Shown here piece by piece: positions 27,087-36,120 of a stretch of DNA of 50,948 bases; position 1 is the first letter of the stretch; every line of letters begins with the position of its first letter. Below the pieces are notes generated by a model. That model searched no databases, was not told the DNA's origin, and saw only the letters and a program-made list of their open reading frames with translations. Both the position numbers and the translations under genes were made by a program. The DNA comes from Methanobrevibacter sp. (GTDB lineage: Archaea; Methanobacteriota; Methanobacteria; Methanobacteriales; Methanobacteriaceae), in NCBI RefSeq assembly GCF_030539555.1, contig NZ_JAUNXX010000007.1:1-50948 (forward strand), read 5' to 3'.

Positions 27087-28628
27087 ATGAGTGAGGATAT
27101 TAAAAAAACCATTAGTGAATTGCATATTTACGAAAAGAAATTCTTAAAAGAACTAGGAGATAATCCAAATGCTACTCCAGAGGATATAGCTAAAAATGCA
27201 GAAATGGATATTAAATCAGTCATGAGTGCAGCGGGGTCTTTGGCTTCAAAAGACATTATTGAAGTGCACAAGGATGTTGAAGAAATATATTCATTGACTG
27301 ATGATGGTGTTGAATATGCTGAAAAAGGGCTTCCTGAACGTAGGATATTGGATGTTCTGGCCAGTAAAGACCACATTCACATGAAAGACTTATCCGATGA
27401 AACAGGCGTCGATAAAAAAGAAACTAATATTGCTATAGGTTGGCTACGCCGTAAAAACTGGGCAAACATTGATAAGGGAATGGTTACCATAACAGATTTC
27501 GGAAAGGATTTTGTATCCAAAATGGATGTGGATGAAAAAACCCTTGATTACCTTAAAGCAAATGCGGATGGAGTTAAACTTTTCACTGATGATTTGATGA
27601 ATGGTGTCAAAAAGCTCACCGGTAGGAAAAATATTTTAAATGTTAAAAAGGAAACCTCACATTCCTTCATTATTCTACCTAAAGGTGAAGCGATTTTAAA
27701 AGAAGGGTTCACCATACAAAAACAAGCTACTCAATTAACACACCAACAATTAAAGGATGGGGAATGGAAAAGCTTACAGTACCGTCCTTATGATATTAAT
27801 GCAGAGGCTCCTGTAATTTTTGCAGGTAAAAAACACCCGTTAAGAGTAATCATTGATGAGATAAGGGAAATCTTTTTGGACATGGGATTCGTTGAGGATA
27901 ACGGGGAATATGTTGAATCTGCATTCTGGAACTTTGACTCTCTTTTCCAACCGCAAGATCACGCTGCCCGTGAAATGCAGGACACTTTCTATTTAAAAAA
28001 TCCCTTGACCTGTGATTTGCCGGAAGGAGATTTAGTAAAACTTACAGCTGAAACTCATGAAACAGGTGCTGATACAGGTTCAATCGGTTGGCAATATGAT
28101 TGGAGTGAAGATATTGCTCGTCAAAGTGTTTTAAGAACTCACACTACTGGAATATCCACTAAACACCTTTTTGAGCATGAACCTCCTATTAAAATGTTTT
28201 CTGTAGGGAGAGTATTTAGGAGAGAGACTTTCGATTACAAACATCTGCCTGAATTCCATCAGGTGGAAGGACTTGTATGTGGTGAAGGAATCAGTTATCA
28301 AAATCTTTTGGGAGTCTTAAAGGAGTTTTATAAGAAATTAGGTTTTGAAGTAAGATTCAGGCCAGCATATTTCCCATACACTTACCTGTCCACTGAAACC
28401 GAAATTTATCTGGAGGAAAAAGAAAGCTGGATTGAGCTTGGTGGTGCGGGAATGTTTAGACCTGAAGTATTGAGACCTTTAGGCATAGACCAACCGGCTT
28501 TGGCTTTCGGTTTAGGTATTGAAAGACTGGCAATGATTAGGTATGATGTAGAGGATATTCGTATGCTTTACAAAAGTGATATTAATTGGCTTCGTGAAGT
28601 TCCTCTTGATAACGGGGTAGAATTATAA
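27087..28628 (+). CDS. pheS: Phenylalanine-tRNA ligase alpha subunit
   Basis: A 513-residue archaeal-type alpha subunit. The N-terminal 160 residues hold winged-helix repeats that recognise the tRNA. The class II catalytic core follows, with motif 2 in [20 protein letters not shown] and motif 3 in [18 protein letters not shown] precedes the start. The beta subunit gene is not in the window. Its stop overlaps the ATG of the exonuclease gene by one base (TAATG). Confidence 0.95.
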   Translation: MSEDIKKTISELHIYEKKFLKELGDNPNATPEDIAKNAEMDIKSVMSAAGSLASKDIIEVHKDVEEIYSLTDDGVEYAEKGLPERRILDVLASKDHIHMKDLSDETGVDKKETNIAIGWLRRKNWANIDKGMVTITDFGKDFVSKMDVDEKTLDYLKANADGVKLFTDDLMNGVKKLTGRKNILNVKKETSHSFIILPKGEAILKEGFTIQKQATQLTHQQLKDGEWKSLQYRPYDINAEAPVIFAGKKHPLRVIIDEIREIFLDMGFVEDNGEYVESAFWNFDSLFQPQDHAAREMQDTFYLKNPLTCDLPEGDLVKLTAETHETGADTGSIGWQYDWSEDIARQSVLRTHTTGISTKHLFEHEPPIKMFSVGRVFRRETFDYKHLPEFHQVEGLVCGEGISYQNLLGVLKEFYKKLGFEVRFRPAYFPYTYLSTETEIYLEEKESWIELGGAGMFRPEVLRPLGIDQPALAFGLGIERLAMIRYDVEDIRMLYKSDINWLREVPLDNGVEL

Positions 28629-29401
28629 TGTCAATCAAGTTGGTTTCTTGGAATGTAAACGGTATTAGAGCCGTCTCTAAAAAAGATGAGTTTTGGGACT
28701 GGTTTGAAAGTAGTGATGCAGACATTATTAATTTTCAGGAGGTAAGAGCAACTGAAGACAAGATTCCTAAGAGATTAGCTGATTTTGATGGGTTCCACAA
28801 GTACTATAATGAAGCCGAAAAAAAAGGATATAGTGGAGTTGGGACATACTCTAAAGTCGAAGCTGCTGGGGTTACCAAAGGATTAGGTATTGAAGAACTT
28901 GACGGTGAAGGCAGGGTTTTAAGAATTGAATATCCTGACTTTATTTTATACAACATTTACTTCCCGAATAGTGGAATGAATGCAAAAAGACTTGATTTTA
29001 AAGTTGATTTCTGTAATGCGCTTTTAAAGCAGATTGTAGATTTAAAAAACCAGGGTAAAAACATTATAATTACAGGTGATTATAACATAGCACACAATCC
29101 AATCGATGTTTATAATCCTAAAAACTGCGAAGGAAAATCAGGATATCTTCCTGAAGAAAGAGCATGGCTTGATGAATTGGAGGAAGCTGGTTTCATTGAT
29201 ACGTTCAGAATGTTTGACGAAGGTGAAAATAATTTCACTTGGTGGAGTTATAGAACACGTGCACGTGAAAGGAATGCCGGATGGAGACTTGATTACTTTT
29301 ATGTGAATGAGGAAATCAAGGATAAAGTGAAATCTGCTGAAATTTTAGATGAAATTTACGGTTCTGACCATTGCCCTGTAACTTTAGAGCTTGATTTTTA
29401 A
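28628..29401 (+). CDS. xth: Exonuclease III-family AP endonuclease
   Basis: A 257-residue ExoIII-type nuclease. Seen: LVSWNVNGIRAV, NFQEVRATEDKIP (metal-binding Glu), YNIYFPNSGMN, IITGDYNIAHNPIDV, ENNFTWWSYR and GSDHCPVTLEL (catalytic Asp/His). The length equals that of the Methanothermobacter ExoIII homologue Mth212, which also nicks at uracil in DNA. The same extra activity is possible here but cannot be read from motifs. It is translationally coupled to pheS. Confidence 0.93.
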   Translation: MSIKLVSWNVNGIRAVSKKDEFWDWFESSDADIINFQEVRATEDKIPKRLADFDGFHKYYNEAEKKGYSGVGTYSKVEAAGVTKGLGIEELDGEGRVLRIEYPDFILYNIYFPNSGMNAKRLDFKVDFCNALLKQIVDLKNQGKNIIITGDYNIAHNPIDVYNPKNCEGKSGYLPEERAWLDELEEAGFIDTFRMFDEGENNFTWWSYRTRARERNAGWRLDYFYVNEEIKDKVKSAEILDEIYGSDHCPVTLELDF

Positions 29402-29420
29402 AAATAGTTGGTTTTGGTGA

Positions 29421-30113
29421 TTACAGTATTGTTTTCACATCACCAATATCATCAATAATTGTTATGTCAAGTTTCTCTTTTTTTATGTAGTCCCTATCTT
29501 CTTCAGTAATATCTGAATTTACAAGAATAGCACTCATACCTGCATTTACAGCACCTAATGCATCTTCTTTAAATTTATTGCCAATCATTACTGATTTTTC
29601 CGGGTTACCGTTCATTTTTCTTAGTGAAACATCGTAAATTAATTTGTGCGGTTTATTTTTGCCCACTTCTTCGGAAGTAATGACTGCATCAAAAAATGAG
29701 TGCACATTGAGTCTAACTAATTTTTCCCATTGTTTGATGGTGATTCCGTTTGAAATAATCGCTAGGCGATATCCCTGACTTTTAAGATATATTAATGTAT
29801 CGATTGTCTCTGGAAATGGTCTTAGAAGTGCCATTTTAACATTATGGTAGGTAATCATTCCAAGCGCTACAAGCATTGGATCTTCATGGCCTAAAACAAC
29901 TTGAGTTAAAACATTGAAGTGTTTTCCATAATTGGATCCTTTTTCTCTGATTATGGTCTTTAAAACACCATATGCTTCATCTTTATCCAATGGTAATCCA
30001 TTATCAACCATCTGCCCAATAGCTGCTTTTCTTGCTGTTTCAGCAAAATCAGATGTGTCAAGTAGTGTGCCGTCTACATCAAAGAAAACAACACGTTCAT
30101 CATTATTAATCAT
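29421..30113 (-). CDS. HAD-superfamily hydrolase (TIGR02253-like)
   Basis: A 230-residue haloacid-dehalogenase-fold phosphatase. Motif I is VFFDVDGTLLDTSD, motif II ISNGI, the Lys motif GKNKPHKLIYDV, and the last acidic motif MIGNKFKEDALGA. A helical cap follows motif I (subfamily I). The substrate is unknown, though the group includes phosphoglycolate- and nucleotide-type phosphatases. It seems to be leaderless and monocistronic, and it converges with xth. Confidence 0.8.
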   Translation of the reverse strand: MINNDERVVFFDVDGTLLDTSDFAETARKAAIGQMVDNGLPLDKDEAYGVLKTIIREKGSNYGKHFNVLTQVVLGHEDPMLVALGMITYHNVKMALLRPFPETIDTLIYLKSQGYRLAIISNGITIKQWEKLVRLNVHSFFDAVITSEEVGKNKPHKLIYDVSLRKMNGNPEKSVMIGNKFKEDALGAVNAGMSAILVNSDITEEDRDYIKKEKLDITIIDDIGDVKTIL

Positions 30114-30150
30114 ATAATCTTAATTTTGGTTATAATGTATATAAATTTTT

Positions 30151-30834
30151 TTAGAAAAATGCATCCAAACTTTGCTGGACTTCACCGCGTGCCATGTCTT
30201 CCAGGTCTTTTTTAGAATATCCGAATGAGTACATGATTCTTTCAATTGCAGGTATCATCTGATTATTGATATAGTAATCCTTGTCATATTCATATCCTTC
30301 ACTGTATTCATATGGGATGGCTCTCTGGCTAATGGATCCTTTTCCTTTCACGATTATATACTGTACGATGGTCCCTCGTGTGACTTTAATGCCGTGTTCC
30401 TCTATTTTCCTTGCAGCAACAACATGTGGTCCGACCTGTTTGTATTGGTCAAGAGGCTTTGTGATTTGTGTGTGTATGATTAGTTCCTTTTTATCGACAT
30501 CGCCATTTTTGATTCTTTTGAATACTTTTTTAACTTCCTTAATGGCTTTATCGGAATCCCCTTCTTTTAAAATTGCCATTAAAACAGATTCCTGAGTACT
30601 TTTAACAATTGGGGCCCAGTCTCTTCTAACTAATTCTAATCCTTTAGCTATAATTTCTCCATCTTCAATTACTGCATATCTCTTTTTGCTTACAAAAAAT
30701 CCTCTTCTGTAAAATCCTTCATATTCAAGTTCCATACTCTCAGGAAGGGTTGAATTAAGATAGGTGATGAATTTTTGGGCTTGAGCTTTGATTTCGGCTT
30801 CAAGAGCTAGCTGTTCTTTTGTTTCTTTTATCAA
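30151..30834 (-). CDS. polB2: Family-B DNA polymerase small split subunit (C-terminal piece)
   Basis: About 227 residues that match only the thumb and C-terminal end of an archaeal family-B polymerase: [22 protein letters not shown] (KKRY block), [26 protein letters not shown]-type [16 protein letters not shown], and [18 protein letters not shown]. The polymerase and exonuclease catalytic motifs are on another gene elsewhere. This split is known from Methanothermobacter (MTH1208/MTH208) and its relatives. A TTG at 30834, six bases after AAGGTG, is the likely start and fits the size of MTH208. The longer frame to 30900 lacks a ribosome site. Confidence 0.9.
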   Translation of the reverse strand: MIKETKEQLALEAEIKAQAQKFITYLNSTLPESMELEYEGFYRRGFFVSKKRYAVIEDGEIIAKGLELVRRDWAPIVKSTQESVLMAILKEGDSDKAIKEVKKVFKRIKNGDVDKKELIIHTQITKPLDQYKQVGPHVVAARKIEEHGIKVTRGTIVQYIIVKGKGSISQRAIPYEYSEGYEYDKDYYINNQMIPAIERIMYSFGYSKKDLEDMARGEVQQSLDAFF

Positions 30835-31034
30835 TTGGAACACCTTTTTGTTATTATGGTATAATATATTTTTGATGTTAATAATACTTTTCCAAATCAA
30901 TTTTCTAATTTTATTTCAATAATATTGCTTTTAAATCGGTTTATTTTATTTATTAAGTTTTTATATTAGTTTTCAAATGCTCTTGGGCATTGATTATAAG
31001 TTATAAAGAATATAATATGTGTGAGGTCGATATT

Positions 31035-31379
31035 ATGAAAAAAAGACTAATTTCAAGTTATGACGAAATAAACGATATATTTGTTGGTAAAATTGGCGGA
31101 AAAAATAAATATTGTGCGGACTATAGCATTTCGGAAGGGATTTTTTTAGCAATTGATAAAAATAAGGTCCCATGTTCAATATTCGTTGAGGGAGCATCGG
31201 ATGTATTCAATATATCAAAAAGCATGTTGGAAAATTCCGATATAAAGATAGTCCTTGATTGTGATAGTCTATTTTTATCTTTCAACATGTTTATTGAAGA
31301 TTTAAAGATATGCTCTATAAAATCTGAAAACAGATTTGGAATGCCTGAATTAAATTATCTTATGGATAGTAATTATTAG
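31035..31379 (+). CDS. Hypothetical protein, DUF2283-like fold possible
   Basis: 114 residues from MKKRLISSYDEINDIFVGKIG; AGGT lies upstream, and the earlier in-frame Met at 30990 lacks one. The YDEINDIFVGKI...YSISEGIFLAIDKNKVPCSIFVEGAS pattern loosely resembles the DUF2283 beta-hairpin family (a YD…D start and a short hairpin repeat). There is no signal peptide. The last 40 residues are unique. It is monocistronic, followed by a T-rich stretch. The function is unknown. Confidence 0.55.
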   Translation: MKKRLISSYDEINDIFVGKIGGKNKYCADYSISEGIFLAIDKNKVPCSIFVEGASDVFNISKSMLENSDIKIVLDCDSLFLSFNMFIEDLKICSIKSENRFGMPELNYLMDSNY

Positions 31380-31462
31380 AATTATTGTCCTCTTTTTCTT
31401 TTTTTGTAGTCAACTTTTAAATATGAGTTAAAAAATATTAATAATATCAATTGCGAGGTTTC

Positions 31463-31948
31463 ATTAAAACGGTCAAGATAAATTTTTGTCCTTCATGTGG
31501 CATTGAATTGGCTGAAAGAAGATTTATTTGTCCGGAATGTAATTTGAACATCGAAGAATTCTTTGAAAAAGGTAATTCATTTTCCAATAACGATGAAGAT
31601 AATTCAGTAGAGTTATTTGATGGAAATGAAGAACTTATTGTTGTTGAAAATGAAGGTGATATCTTGAATAACGATAAAATTAATGTTAACTCCGGTGATG
31701 AAATTGTTATTGTGGTGCCGGAGGGAATCGATGAGGATGAAATTGTCATTGATTTGGATGAGTTGGGAATCGATGTTGAAAACTTGGATGGGGATGTTAA
31801 TATCGTCATTGAAGTTGAAGGCGCCGATTTTGAAGATAATGAATTTATAGATGATGGGGATGAGATTGTTGAGCCTAATGAATGGTTTTTCGATGATGAT
31901 CCTTACGACATAGTTTATTATGAATTTGTAAATGATGAGGATGAATAA
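31463..31948 (+). CDS. Zinc-ribbon protein with long acidic tail; start uncertain (ATT or TTG)
   Basis: A zinc ribbon near the N-terminus (NFCPSCGIELAERRFICPEC) is followed by about 120 residues very rich in Asp, Glu, Ile and Val (for example VPEGIDEDEIVIDLDELG). No ATG, GTG or TTG follows the GAGGT at 31455-31459 before the ribbon. The only standard start, a TTG at 31451, lies in front of that ribosome site, so an ATT at 31463 is the better-placed start. The acidic part could bind a basic partner. The function is unknown. It overlaps the next gene by one base (TAATG). Confidence 0.6.
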   Translation: MKTVKINFCPSCGIELAERRFICPECNLNIEEFFEKGNSFSNNDEDNSVELFDGNEELIVVENEGDILNNDKINVNSGDEIVIVVPEGIDEDEIVIDLDELGIDVENLDGDVNIVIEVEGADFEDNEFIDDGDEIVEPNEWFFDDDPYDIVYYEFVNDEDE

Positions 31949-32187
31949 TGAATAAAGAAGTTCCATATTATATATTGGATGAGGATGGAAATTCCCAAAG
32001 CATTACATCTAATAATGAAGCATACATTGATGATGAGGATTTAAGAGAGTTATTGATTGATTTTTTAGGTGATTCAGTTTCAGAAGATGAAATCCAGAAA
32101 ATTCTTGATGCCGCTTCTGATGAAAATCTTAGTGAAGAAGATTTTGATAAATTAATTGATAATTTTATTCTAAACAATAAAAAGTAA
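31948..32187 (+). CDS. Small acidic hypothetical protein
   Basis: A 79-residue acidic protein with an EF-like helical second half (LRELLIDFLGDSVSEDEIQKIL). It starts with the one-base overlap TAATG after the zinc-ribbon gene, and GAGGATGA serves as its ribosome site inside that gene. No cysteine or membrane segment is present. The tight coupling suggests it works with the zinc-ribbon protein. Confidence 0.65.
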   Translation: MNKEVPYYILDEDGNSQSITSNNEAYIDDEDLRELLIDFLGDSVSEDEIQKILDAASDENLSEEDFDKLIDNFILNNKK

Positions 32188-32378
32188 AATTCATAATTAT
32201 GCCCTTAAAAATAAAACATTTATATATAATGATAAATTAATATTTAATTATCATTATTCTTTAGGGCTCTTTGTTGCTCTCACAATTGAACTGTTATTTT
32301 TTCTTGCTTACAGTTTTAATTTTTAAGAGTCTTATTGACGCGATTATTATTTATATATTATATTTATTAGGTGAAATA

Positions 32379-32753
32379 ATGGCAATTTCTCAAGGAAAAT
32401 CAACTAGAAGTCCATCCGGTGCAAGAAATGTTGCAAACCGTGGAAAAAGAAAATCAGAATTAGGAAGAGATCCTGCTGAAACTAGATTGGATGAAAAAAA
32501 ATTAAGAAAAATTAGAACTCGTGGTGGAAACGAAAAACTCAGATTAGCTACAGGTAATAAAATCAATGTTACTGATGCTAATGGTAAAACCCAAGTTGTA
32601 GACATCCTTGGAGTAATCGAAAACACCGCAAACCCTAACTATGTAAGAAGGAACATCATTACTAAAGGTGCTATCGTAGAAACTCCTGAAGGTAATGCTA
32701 AAGTAACATCCAGACCTGGTCAAGACGGTGTTATTAACGGAATTTTAATTTAA
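32379..32753 (+). CDS. rps8e: Ribosomal protein S8e
   Basis: A 124-residue small-subunit protein of archaea and eukaryotes. It starts MAISQGKSTRSPSGARNV with AGGTGA just before the ATG, so the 36-codon hydrophobic upstream extension to 32271 is not real. The basic N-terminus, KKLRKIRTRGGNEKLRL, and NPNYVRRNIITKGAIVETPEG are typical. Codon use is regular and AT-ending as in highly expressed genes. It stands alone, with a T-rich terminator after 32760. Confidence 0.96.
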   Translation: MAISQGKSTRSPSGARNVANRGKRKSELGRDPAETRLDEKKLRKIRTRGGNEKLRLATGNKINVTDANGKTQVVDILGVIENTANPNYVRRNIITKGAIVETPEGNAKVTSRPGQDGVINGILI

Positions 32754-32759
32754 AGATTT

Positions 32760-32794
32760 TTCTTTAAATTCTCTTTTTTTTTTAAATTTTTAAC
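32760..32794 (+). terminator. T-rich terminator of rps8e
   Basis: A stretch of T-runs (CTCTTTTTTTTTTAAATTTTT) directly after the S8e stop codon, typical of archaeal U-tract termination. No stable hairpin is seen. Confidence 0.55.
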
Positions 32795-32855
32795 TAATAA
32801 TTATATACTTCTTTTCACATATTTTATAATATAATGTTATTTTTTAGGAGATAAA

Positions 32856-33875
32856 ATGTCAGATGATAAAATTAATATGAATCATGGTGCTGGTGGAGAA
32901 GTGATGGCTAACTTGATATCTAGCACAATTCTGGATAATATCACAAAAAAGAGTGTTAATGATGGTATTAGTTTAGATGATTTGGATGATGGTGCATCTA
33001 TCCCATTAGGCGATTATGAAATTGTTGTAACAACTGATGGACATACTATAGACCCGTTATTTTTCCCTGGAGGAGATATTGGTAGAATTTCAGCTGCAGG
33101 AACTATCAATGATGTTTCTGTAATGGGAGCTCGTCCGTTGGCCATTTCCAATGCAATAATCATGCAGGAAGGATTCCCGATTGAAGATTTGGATAAGATA
33201 ATGAAATCTTTAAATGAAACCTGTGAAGAAGTTGATGTTGCTGTAATTACTGGGGATACAAAAGTAATGCCTCAAGATAAGCTTGATGGTATTGTTATGG
33301 TGACAACAGGAATAGGAATAGCCAAAAAAGGTGAGGTCATTCGTGATTCAACATTGGAAGTGGGAGACAAGATAATTGTCACAGGCAGCTTAGGTGATCA
33401 TGGAATGAGTTTAATGTCTTTTAGGGAAGGTTTTGGATTTGAAACCGATTTGAAATCTGATGTTGCTCCTATGTGGAATATTATTAAAAAAGCATTAGAA
33501 ATTGGTGGAGTTACAGCAATGAAAGATCCTACTCGGGGAGGTTTTGCAAATGCCATTAATGAAATGGCTTCAAAATCCGGAAATGGTATTGTTCTTGAGC
33601 AGGATGCAATTCCAATAAAGGAAGAGGTTCATGCTGTATCTGAAATGTTGGGTATCGATCCATTTGAAGTAGCTAATGAAGGAAAAGTTGTCATGGGTGT
33701 TAAAGCAGATAAAGCTGAAGCGGTTCTTGAAGCAATTAAAAGTGAAAAATATGGTGAAAATGCCGCGATTATAGGTGAAGTGGTTGAAGGAGATTATGTT
33801 ATAGTGAATACTCCTATTGGTGGTGAAAGAATTCTTGAAGCACCAATCGCAGATCCGGTTCCAAGAGTTTGTTAA
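32856..33875 (+). CDS. hypE: Hydrogenase maturation protein HypE
   Basis: A 339-residue protein that dehydrates a carbamoyl group on its own C-terminal cysteine to a thiocyanate, giving the CN ligands of [NiFe] hydrogenases, which methanogens need. It starts with INMNHGAGGEVM, carries VTTDGHTIDPLFFPGGDIG and KDPTRGGFANAINEM, and ends in PRVC with the acceptor Cys last, as required. AGGAGA precedes the start. The next gene follows at 9 bp. No other hyp gene is in the window. Confidence 0.96.
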   Translation: MSDDKINMNHGAGGEVMANLISSTILDNITKKSVNDGISLDDLDDGASIPLGDYEIVVTTDGHTIDPLFFPGGDIGRISAAGTINDVSVMGARPLAISNAIIMQEGFPIEDLDKIMKSLNETCEEVDVAVITGDTKVMPQDKLDGIVMVTTGIGIAKKGEVIRDSTLEVGDKIIVTGSLGDHGMSLMSFREGFGFETDLKSDVAPMWNIIKKALEIGGVTAMKDPTRGGFANAINEMASKSGNGIVLEQDAIPIKEEVHAVSEMLGIDPFEVANEGKVVMGVKADKAEAVLEAIKSEKYGENAAIIGEVVEGDYVIVNTPIGGERILEAPIADPVPRVC

Positions 33876-33884
33876 GGTGATAAA

Positions 33885-34283
33885 ATGGCAAGCATATTTA
33901 CAAGAAGAGTTATAGCATATATTCTTGATTTTTTCGTAGTGTCATCATTCATGTGGATTGTATCATATTTATGTTACTTCTTAATGAATCCTTATGATAC
34001 ATATAGTGTTTATCAATATTTCCCTGTTGTATTGCCAGTATTAATATTGCTATACTTTATTTCCTGTGAGAAAATCAAAGGCGCTACCGTTGGTAAAGCT
34101 TTAATGTATTTGGAAGTAAGGTCAAAAAACGGTGCAAGAATTAATTGGGCTCAGGCTATTGTACGTAATTTAACTAAAATATACTGGGTTCCAATAATAT
34201 TCGATTGGGCTATTGGCAAAGTCTTAAATAAAGATAGGATATTGTGCAGTATTACAAAAACTGTAGTTGTTGATGAGCTTTAG
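33885..34283 (+). CDS. RDD-family membrane protein
   Basis: A 132-residue inner-membrane protein. The family start is visible: RRVIAYILDFFVVSSFMWIV (conserved Arg and Asp), then a second helix PVVLPVLILLYFIS and GATVGKALMYLEV, and a third hydrophobic region near the C-terminus. AGGTGATAAA precedes the ATG, 9 bp after hypE, so it is probably in the same transcript. The function of RDD proteins is mostly unknown; some affect ion transport. Confidence 0.88.
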   Translation: MASIFTRRVIAYILDFFVVSSFMWIVSYLCYFLMNPYDTYSVYQYFPVVLPVLILLYFISCEKIKGATVGKALMYLEVRSKNGARINWAQAIVRNLTKIYWVPIIFDWAIGKVLNKDRILCSITKTVVVDEL

Positions 34284-34291
34284 ATGAGCTC

Positions 34292-34311
34292 AGCTTTTTT
34301 TTATTTTTTTT
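34292..34311 (+). terminator. T-run terminator after the RDD gene
   Basis: AGCTTTTTTTTATTTTTTTTG follows a short direct repeat GATGAGCT (34272 and 34283) at the gene end. A U-tract terminator is likely. Confidence 0.45.
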
Positions 34312-34318
34312 GATTATT

Positions 34319-34957
34319 ATGATTAAAAAGATTCAGGTTTTATGGTATCTAAACAAAGAGGATTTGGAGAATTATTGCATTGATTTTAAGGAATACAGGT
34401 CACATAAACTTGAAGGATATGAAATCTGTGATGTTGATGAAGATTTAATCTATGATTTATGCGATATTGACTCCGACAGGCTGGAGCCGATTGGATATTT
34501 TAAAAATAAAAAGGAACTTGAAAAGTATGTTCGCGATTTTGTTGAAAATAATGAATTTGAACTAAGTCTGGATTCTCCGGAACTTAAAGCTAAAATATCA
34601 AAGGCCCTGGATTCAATTGAATTCATTGGTGAAGATTATTATGTTTCCATTGGACAGGGCATTGGAAATGATGAAAACAAAATCGTCAGTTGGTTCGATT
34701 CACTTAAAACAGAGTATAAGACTTTAACCCGAGAGAAATTATGGGTTTTGGCAGTAACCGGATATGATCCATATGATTTGTCATTGACCGGAAAAACTCT
34801 CGCACATATTCTGGCAGACATTTTAAACCTGAATGAATCTTCACTGGATAGTCTGATTCCAAATAAAGGACATATCACAGTTGATGAATGGAATGAAATA
34901 CTGGAAAAAATTTATAATAAAAATAAAATATATTTAGGTTTAAATAGGGTAGTTTAA
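34319..34957 (+). CDS. Hypothetical protein
   Basis: 212 residues from the ATG at 34319 (MIKKIQVLWYLNKEDLENY); a TTG three codons earlier is unlikely. I do not recognise it. It is acidic and soluble, with a first half containing YEICDVDEDLIYDLCDIDSDRLEP and a more hydrophobic helical second half (LWVLAVTGYDPYDLSLTGKT). No metal motif is evident. No clear ribosome site precedes it, so it may be leaderless. It abuts the convergent nuclease-fold gene without a gap. Confidence 0.55.
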   Translation: MIKKIQVLWYLNKEDLENYCIDFKEYRSHKLEGYEICDVDEDLIYDLCDIDSDRLEPIGYFKNKKELEKYVRDFVENNEFELSLDSPELKAKISKALDSIEFIGEDYYVSIGQGIGNDENKIVSWFDSLKTEYKTLTREKLWVLAVTGYDPYDLSLTGKTLAHILADILNLNESSLDSLIPNKGHITVDEWNEILEKIYNKNKIYLGLNRVV

Positions 34958-35425
34958 TTATATTTCACCCTTCTTAAACTCACTTGGTTCAAAATAAGAT
35001 ATTTTTGCAAGATTTCTGTCAATTAATTCTTTGTTTATGTCTTCTGAATCAGTATAGACTATTGCCAAGGTTCTCCCGTATTTGTCTTTTGGCTGTTCAT
35101 TGTCAATATCCAGATACACATTTTTTCCAAGACATCTTTCCTCTACAAATCTTTTTGCATCACTGAATCCTGATTCATTAATTTGTGGAGTTTTTACCTG
35201 AATTAACTGAACTTTACCAATTCCATAAACCTGTATTGTGTTTCCGTCAATTACTTCAACGCATTTTCCTAAATTTTCATAGTGTATTGTTTGGTTGGCA
35301 ATTGTCAATGTGCCTGTTTTGTTTTCAGATGTGTTGGTATCTTCCAATAGGCTATTTACTAGCGTTAGACCGATTGATATTATGAATATTGCCAGCAGAA
35401 TTAATGAGATTTTCCGTTTGTTCAT
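34958..35425 (-). CDS. Membrane-anchored SNase-fold protein with degenerate active site
   Basis: 155 residues from MNKRKISLILLAIFIISIGL, an N-terminal anchor or signal. The rest follows the staphylococcal nuclease fold: VIDGNTIQVYG, VQLIQVKTPQ, DKYGRTLAIVY. Against the classic VRLIGIDTPE block, the catalytic Arg is Gln (Q73), the metal-binding Asp is Lys (K78) and the catalytic Glu is Gln (Q81). Only D60 and R118 remain. It therefore probably lacks nuclease activity and may bind nucleic acid or wall material outside the membrane. It starts 2 bp after the Cas4-like gene. Confidence 0.8.
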   Translation of the reverse strand: MNKRKISLILLAIFIISIGLTLVNSLLEDTNTSENKTGTLTIANQTIHYENLGKCVEVIDGNTIQVYGIGKVQLIQVKTPQINESGFSDAKRFVEERCLGKNVYLDIDNEQPKDKYGRTLAIVYTDSEDINKELIDRNLAKISYFEPSEFKKGEI

Positions 35426-35427
35426 TT

Positions 35428-36120
35428 TTAATCTTTTTTGTAATGTTCGCAATATCTTTTATATCTGCAGGATCTGCATTTATTCGCATTTTTAGTTGGC
35501 ACGAAGGGTTTTGTTCCATCAAATAGTCCGTGCATTCTATTTATTGTGAATATGATTTCCCTTTCAACCTCCGGTGTGAATACTTCTATCCAAAATAGGT
35601 TGTTTGTTCCTCGTTCTCTTAAAGCAGCTTTTATTTTTCGGGTGTCATTTGTCATTTCTTTAAATGCAAGGCAATATGCCCTTACCTGATTCATCGTTGA
35701 TTGATATGGTGTGCGGCCAGGTTTATCATCTATTATTACAATTTCATCGGGTTTCATCCATATCTCATCAATATATCCTCTGATTCCAAGTTCCGGTGCA
35801 ACTACAAAGCATTCTCTTGACATTGATGCGTTTTCCTTTGAAGCTTCGACTGCATCTTCAAAGGTGGTGGGTGTAGCATCCTGTTTGAAAATGTCTTCGA
35901 GCTGCTGGTGAATTTCGCTTCCATGTGTCATTGCGGCGGTAGGTTGTGTTTCAATGCCTTTCATGTACTGGAGATATATCTGATATTCACAATATCCCTG
36001 TTGGTTGAGCCAGCTAATTGGGAAATTGTTTTTTCCTTCAATTATTTGGATGCCTTTTATCGAAGGATGCTCTTTAATTTCATATTCTTTTCCATATTCG
36101 GTAATGTTTTTTTGTTCCAT
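35428..36120 (-). CDS. Cas4-like PD-(D/E)XK exonuclease with iron-sulfur cysteines
   Basis: About 230 residues from MEQKNITEYG; an earlier Met at 36159 lies too close to the TATA box. Cas4 features are present: C44 (QQGYCEYQ), H66, D118 (RGYIDEIW), the D131-x-K133 core in IIDDKPG, QxxxY (NQVRAY), and three C-terminal cysteines C215, C218 and C224 (KCRSCRYKRYCE), giving the four ligands of a [4Fe-4S] cluster. No CRISPR array or cas1/cas2 occurs in the window, so this is a solo Cas4-like nuclease, perhaps for general DNA processing. It forms a unit with the degenerate SNase-fold gene. Confidence 0.82.
   Translation of the reverse strand: MEQKNITEYGKEYEIKEHPSIKGIQIIEGKNNFPISWLNQQGYCEYQIYLQYMKGIETQPTAAMTHGSEIHQQLEDIFKQDATPTTFEDAVEASKENASMSRECFVVAPELGIRGYIDEIWMKPDEIVIIDDKPGRTPYQSTMNQVRAYCLAFKEMTNDTRKIKAALRERGTNNLFWIEVFTPEVEREIIFTINRMHGLFDGTKPFVPTKNANKCRSCRYKRYCEHYKKD

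Noticed and set aside
32271-32378. Hydrophobic N-terminal extension of S8e
   Set aside because: The ribosomal protein family starts at MAISQGKS, directly after AGGTGA; the extension lies in the promoter region.
35428-36120. Cas4-like gene as evidence for a CRISPR-Cas system here
   Set aside because: No repeat array and no cas1, cas2 or effector genes were found in the window; solo Cas4-like nucleases are common.
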